Source: Medakamo hakoo
Lineage: Eukaryota; Chlorophyta; Trebouxiophyceae; Coccomyxaceae
Length of the DNA: 64,000 bases
NCBI GenBank assembly: GCA_026636295.1
Contig: CP089450.1
Span: 310,001-374,000 of the forward strand
Reading direction: 5' to 3'
Under the pieces are notes generated by a model. That model was not told where the DNA came from, searched no databases, and saw nothing but the letters and a program-made list of their open reading frames with translations. Positions 61,411 through 64,000 of this stretch are shown piece after piece (position 1 is the stretch's first letter; every line of letters starts with the position of its first letter). The position numbers and the translations under genes were made by a program.

Positions 61411-61602
61411 GGGGGGTGGGCTGTGAGGCGCGGGCGTGTGTGGGCGTGTGTGGGTGTGTGTGACGGCGGCTGAATTTTTCGTTTTTCGTCTCCAGGGCGT
61501 GCGGTTGATGGGGAGCGAGCGTGCGTGCACGAAAAAAAGCGAGAGAGGAGAAGGCTCGACGCCGCATTTCCCACTTTCTCACTCAACAACAACAACCAAA
61601 CG

Positions 61603-62988
61603 ATGGACGCGTCCGCCGACCGCTGGCACTCCATCCTGGCCGAGACCCGGCGCCAGGTCTCCACCCGCCCCTCAACGGGCAGCGACTGGTGGGACGTGGC
61701 TGAAGGCGCGCCCGCCGCGTCTTTGCCTTCATCCACCCTGCCGACGACCGCGTCTGCCCCGCCATCCACGCTGCTCACCCCGGCCCGGTGGCGCCAGGAA
61801 GAATGGCACATCGCCTTCACCATCCTGTTTTTTGAGGCGCCAGCCGGGGCCTGGGACGGCGGGGACGACATTCTTTTCTTCGTCCTGGCCGACCACGCGT
61901 GGAACGGCAAAGGCGGCGGTGGTTTCAGTGTCGGGCAGCCCGCCCGGCGCGGCGCCGCTCCACCCTCCACCCCTCTCCTGGTCCGCCGGCGCGGGCCCGC
62001 ACCACCTCCCGGCCTGGGCCTGGGCGGAGAGGACGCACGCAACATCGACTGGGCGGCGACCGTCAGCTTGAACCTCGCCGCCCAAGGCCGCTACCGCCTG
62101 GGGCTGGTCGCGTGCCCACGCCCCGCGCTCTCCGGCCTGGGCGTGCCGGCCGTGCTGGCGGGCGAGGCCGCCGCCGTCCCTCCTTCCTTCGCCGACGCGG
62201 GCGCCCGCCTGCGGTCCCACGCCGTGCACGCGACGCCCATGCGGGTGGGCGTGGAAGTGGGCGGGCGTGGGAACGGTGGTGGTGGCGGCGGCGGTGGCGG
62301 GCGGACGGTCGGCGGCCCGGCCGCGCCCGCCCGCCCCGCCCCTAGCTCTGCCGCGCCCGAGGTCTCCTACCCGGACGTCTGCTTTGAAGTGGCGGCGGCG
62401 GCGGGGCATGACGGCGGTCCACCCTCTCCCTCGTCCGCCGGTCACTCTTCTCTGATTCTAGAGAAACCAGGCGACGCGTTTGCGGTGTTTTTGATTTCCC
62501 TGGGCGGCCCGGGACCGGGCGCAGGAGAGATGGAGGAACGGACGTCGCCCCCTGCTTCTCCTCCTCCGCCTCCTCCATTCACAGAACTGTTTGCCGGCTA
62601 CGTCACGTACGAGCAGTTGGTCGGCGCGCTGGTGGGACGGGGCGGGAGTGGAAAGGGGCGAGGGTTTCTCAACCCCGCCGCCGCGCCTTCGACGGAGCAC
62701 GTGCGCATGCGTGGGCCCGGTGGGGCCGGGTGCGCGGACGTGGCCGTGACGGTCCTGCCGCCGGCCGGTGGGGCGGCGAGCGGCCCGGGACCACACCCTC
62801 TGCCACCCCCCCCACCACCACCCTCCCCGCCTGCGTCGGGCCTGGGCGCTTTCCTCCACCGCGCGGCCGCGGCTGCCTTGGGCCCGCCGCCGCCGCCTCA
62901 CCCGCCCGGCCCGCCCCGTTTTGCCTGCTCCCTGTATCGGCTGTCCCTGCCCGTGGGCGAGCTCACGTTCCGCCTGTGCGCGGAGTGA
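61603..62988 (+). CDS. unknown protein, about 461 aa
   Basis: I do not recognise the family. Single exon from the ATG at 61603 (MDASADRWHSILAETRRQVS); an in-frame ATG at 61525 is possible but its added residues are charged and Asn-rich. Two partly alike segments with beta-strand character are visible: RWRQEEWHIAFTILFFEAPAG with DDILFFVLADHAWNG, and a second near SYPDVCFEVAAA with GDAFAVFLISLGGPG. The remainder is Pro/Gly/Ala-rich. The C-terminus FACSLYRLSLPVGELTFRLC is again strand-like. No signal peptide or membrane segment is seen. It lies 74 bases from the convergent PHF5A stop, and no context suggests a job. Confidence 0.65.
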   Translation: MDASADRWHSILAETRRQVSTRPSTGSDWWDVAEGAPAASLPSSTLPTTASAPPSTLLTPARWRQEEWHIAFTILFFEAPAGAWDGGDDILFFVLADHAWNGKGGGGFSVGQPARRGAAPPSTPLLVRRRGPAPPPGLGLGGEDARNIDWAATVSLNLAAQGRYRLGLVACPRPALSGLGVPAVLAGEAAAVPPSFADAGARLRSHAVHATPMRVGVEVGGRGNGGGGGGGGGRTVGGPAAPARPAPSSAAPEVSYPDVCFEVAAAAGHDGGPPSPSSAGHSSLILEKPGDAFAVFLISLGGPGPGAGEMEERTSPPASPPPPPPFTELFAGYVTYEQLVGALVGRGGSGKGRGFLNPAAAPSTEHVRMRGPGGAGCADVAVTVLPPAGGAASGPGPHPLPPPPPPPSPPASGLGAFLHRAAAAALGPPPPPHPPGPPRFACSLYRLSLPVGELTFRLCAE

Positions 62989-63062
62989 ATGTAGATAAAG
63001 CAGCAAGTAGCAAATTTTTTCTTTCTCCTAACAAAACGTCCGCCCGTCCCGTCTCTCTCTCT

Positions 63063-63631
63063 TCACTTAATCCCGCCTCCCTTCCCGCCGCCGCCCATCT
63101 TCTTGCGGTCGAAGAAGAAATCGGCACGGGCCTGGCCCAGGTTGACGATGCGCGGGCAGCCGTCGCGCTGTGTTGTTGGCGTGTGGATGGATGGATTGGG
63201 ATGGAGGGCATGAGAGGGGGTGTGCGGGGTTGAAAAGGCTCGCCGCCCGCGCCGCCCCCCCTCTCCCTCTCCAAATCAACGCACGTCCTTCTCCAAAATC
63301 GTGCACTCCTGGCAGTAGTACGCGTCCGCGACGCCGGCGCCGCCGCACACGCAACACCGCCCGGCCTGCGACCCGTAGTTGCACTCGTCGCAAATGCGGA
63401 CGACCGTGGCCGGGCGCACAAAGGAATCGCAAACCACGCATTTACCATCGCAGCGCTCACAGACACGGCCGATGGCTATGTGATGTAGGGTGTGAGAATG
63501 GGAGTGGGGTTGGGGGTGGGCGTGCGGGTGTTGTTGGGGCGAGAAGCGTGAGCGCATGCGGGAAAAAAAAACGCACCTATCCCGGGCTGCTTGCGACACA
63601 TCACCAAGTCCGGCTGGTGCTTGGCGGCCAT
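63063..63631 (-). CDS. PHF5A: PHF5A / Rds3, subunit of splicing factor SF3b
   Basis: Three exons, complement of 63577-63631, 63285-63475 and 63063-63167; 116 aa. PHF5A sits in SF3b, next to SF3B1 where the branch-point adenosine is recognised, in the U2 snRNP. Seen: [20 protein letters not shown]; the zinc-knot cysteines [40 protein letters not shown] and [40 protein letters not shown] at the end. Every Cys pair is present. Length is close to human PHF5A (110 aa); the extra residues are a Gly/Lys tail ([11 protein letters not shown]). The exon joins restore the canonical sequence exactly at ILEKD|RDGCP. Confidence 0.98.
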
Positions 63632-63956
63632 GGCTGCGCGAGCGCCGTGAGTCTCAGGCGCTCGCCCTGAGTGTGGGTGGGTGTTTGAGTGCGGCGGACT
63701 GCCCCCACCAGGCGAAGAATCGCTGAGTGAAGCGACGGACGAGCGGGCAGCGCCGCCTGTTCGTCTCACAAGCAAAAAACGCCGCCGCCGACAGAGCGCG
63801 GCGCCCTAGCGGCGTGGAACACGCCTTCCCACAGCCTGCCGTCCACCGTGGCGGCAAGCCGCTTGTCACCTTCACCCGCACACGTGCGTGTGTGTCGAGC
63901 GTGAGGGCGGGACCGTGCACGCCGTTTTGTTGCCGTGGCTAGCCGTCGCTTCTCCA
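63632..63956. promoter_or_regulatory. divergent promoter with a CACGTG box
   Basis: 325 bases between the PHF5A start and the last + strand start. A palindromic CACGTG (G-box/E-box) lies at 63881-63886, followed by GTGTGTG. It is a common motif, so its role is unproven. Confidence 0.4.
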
Positions 63957-64000
63957 ATGCCTCCTGCAAAAAAGAAGCAGCACAACAAAAAGGCCGGCGC
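63957..64000 (+). CDS. start of an unidentified gene, cut by the right edge
   Basis: A frame opening at ATG 63957 reads MPPAKKKQHNKKAG before the window ends. The Lys-rich start suits many basic nuclear or ribosomal proteins but does not identify one. It stands at a plausible distance from the divergent PHF5A gene. Confidence 0.35.
   Translation, partial: MPPAKKKQHNKKAG

Noticed and set aside
1-64000. Insertion sequences, transposons, retroelements, virus-like elements, CRISPR arrays
   Set aside because: I looked for reverse transcriptase, integrase, transposase, capsid and repeat-array patterns on both strands in the translated frames and saw none.
1-64000. tRNA and rRNA genes
   Set aside because: No recognisable cloverleaf or rRNA core sequence was noticed by eye. 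A tRNAscan or Rfam search would settle it.

Overview
This window looks like nuclear DNA of a green alga (Chlorophyta or a close relative). It is very GC-rich. Genes are compact and carry zero to four short GT-AG introns, usually about 100-450 bases. The proteins are plant-type: starch synthase, phototropin, ORANGE, a RIQ/DUF1118-like thylakoid protein, a lumenal FKBP and a lumenal pentapeptide protein, a DnaJ-ferredoxin fusion and an ARASP-like site-2 protease, several with plastid transit peptides. I cannot name the species. I recognised no rRNA or tRNA gene, transposon, virus-like element or CRISPR array.

Layout. 1-20 kb: ten genes alternate strictly between strands: starch synthase (-, cut by the left edge), isobutyryl-CoA dehydrogenase-like ACAD (+), plastid methyltransferase (-), CGFS glutaredoxin (+), nucleostemin-type GTPase (-), NOP16 (+), RCL1 (-), a probable NUP160 (+), topoisomerase I (-) and V-ATPase subunit D (+). 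Three neighbours (5.6-10 kb) act in ribosome assembly. 20-33 kb: mitochondrial phosphate carrier (+), an unknown disordered protein (-), a CBM20-glycerophosphodiesterase (+), a doubtful small ORF (-), calmodulin (+) and phototropin (-). 33-46.8 kb: SIN3 (-), SEC23 (+), an unknown probable plastid protein (+), a DnaJ-ferredoxin protein (-) and a non-canonical poly(A) polymerase (-). 47-53.6 kb: RIQ-like (-), lumenal FKBP (-), a two-domain sulfurtransferase (+), a membrane-anchored spermidine-synthase-fold protein (-) and a secreted cysteine-rich protein (+). 53.9-64 kb: lumenal pentapeptide protein (+), DNA ligase I (+), ORANGE (-), site-2 protease (+), an unknown protein (+), the SF3b subunit PHF5A (-) and the start of one more gene at the right edge.

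How it works together. Most are housekeeping genes, but two themes stand out: ribosome biogenesis at 5.6-10 kb, and plastid protein homeostasis and thylakoid organisation spread over about 42-61 kb. Many start codons face each other across 99-480 bases, so many promoters are probably bidirectional. Several convergent stop codons lie only 74-110 bases apart, so 3' UTRs probably overlap. Exon-intron models were built by eye from reading frame, splice dinucleotides and protein-family continuity; there is no transcript evidence. High GC leaves long open frames on the opposite strand of most exons, and I treated these as shadows.
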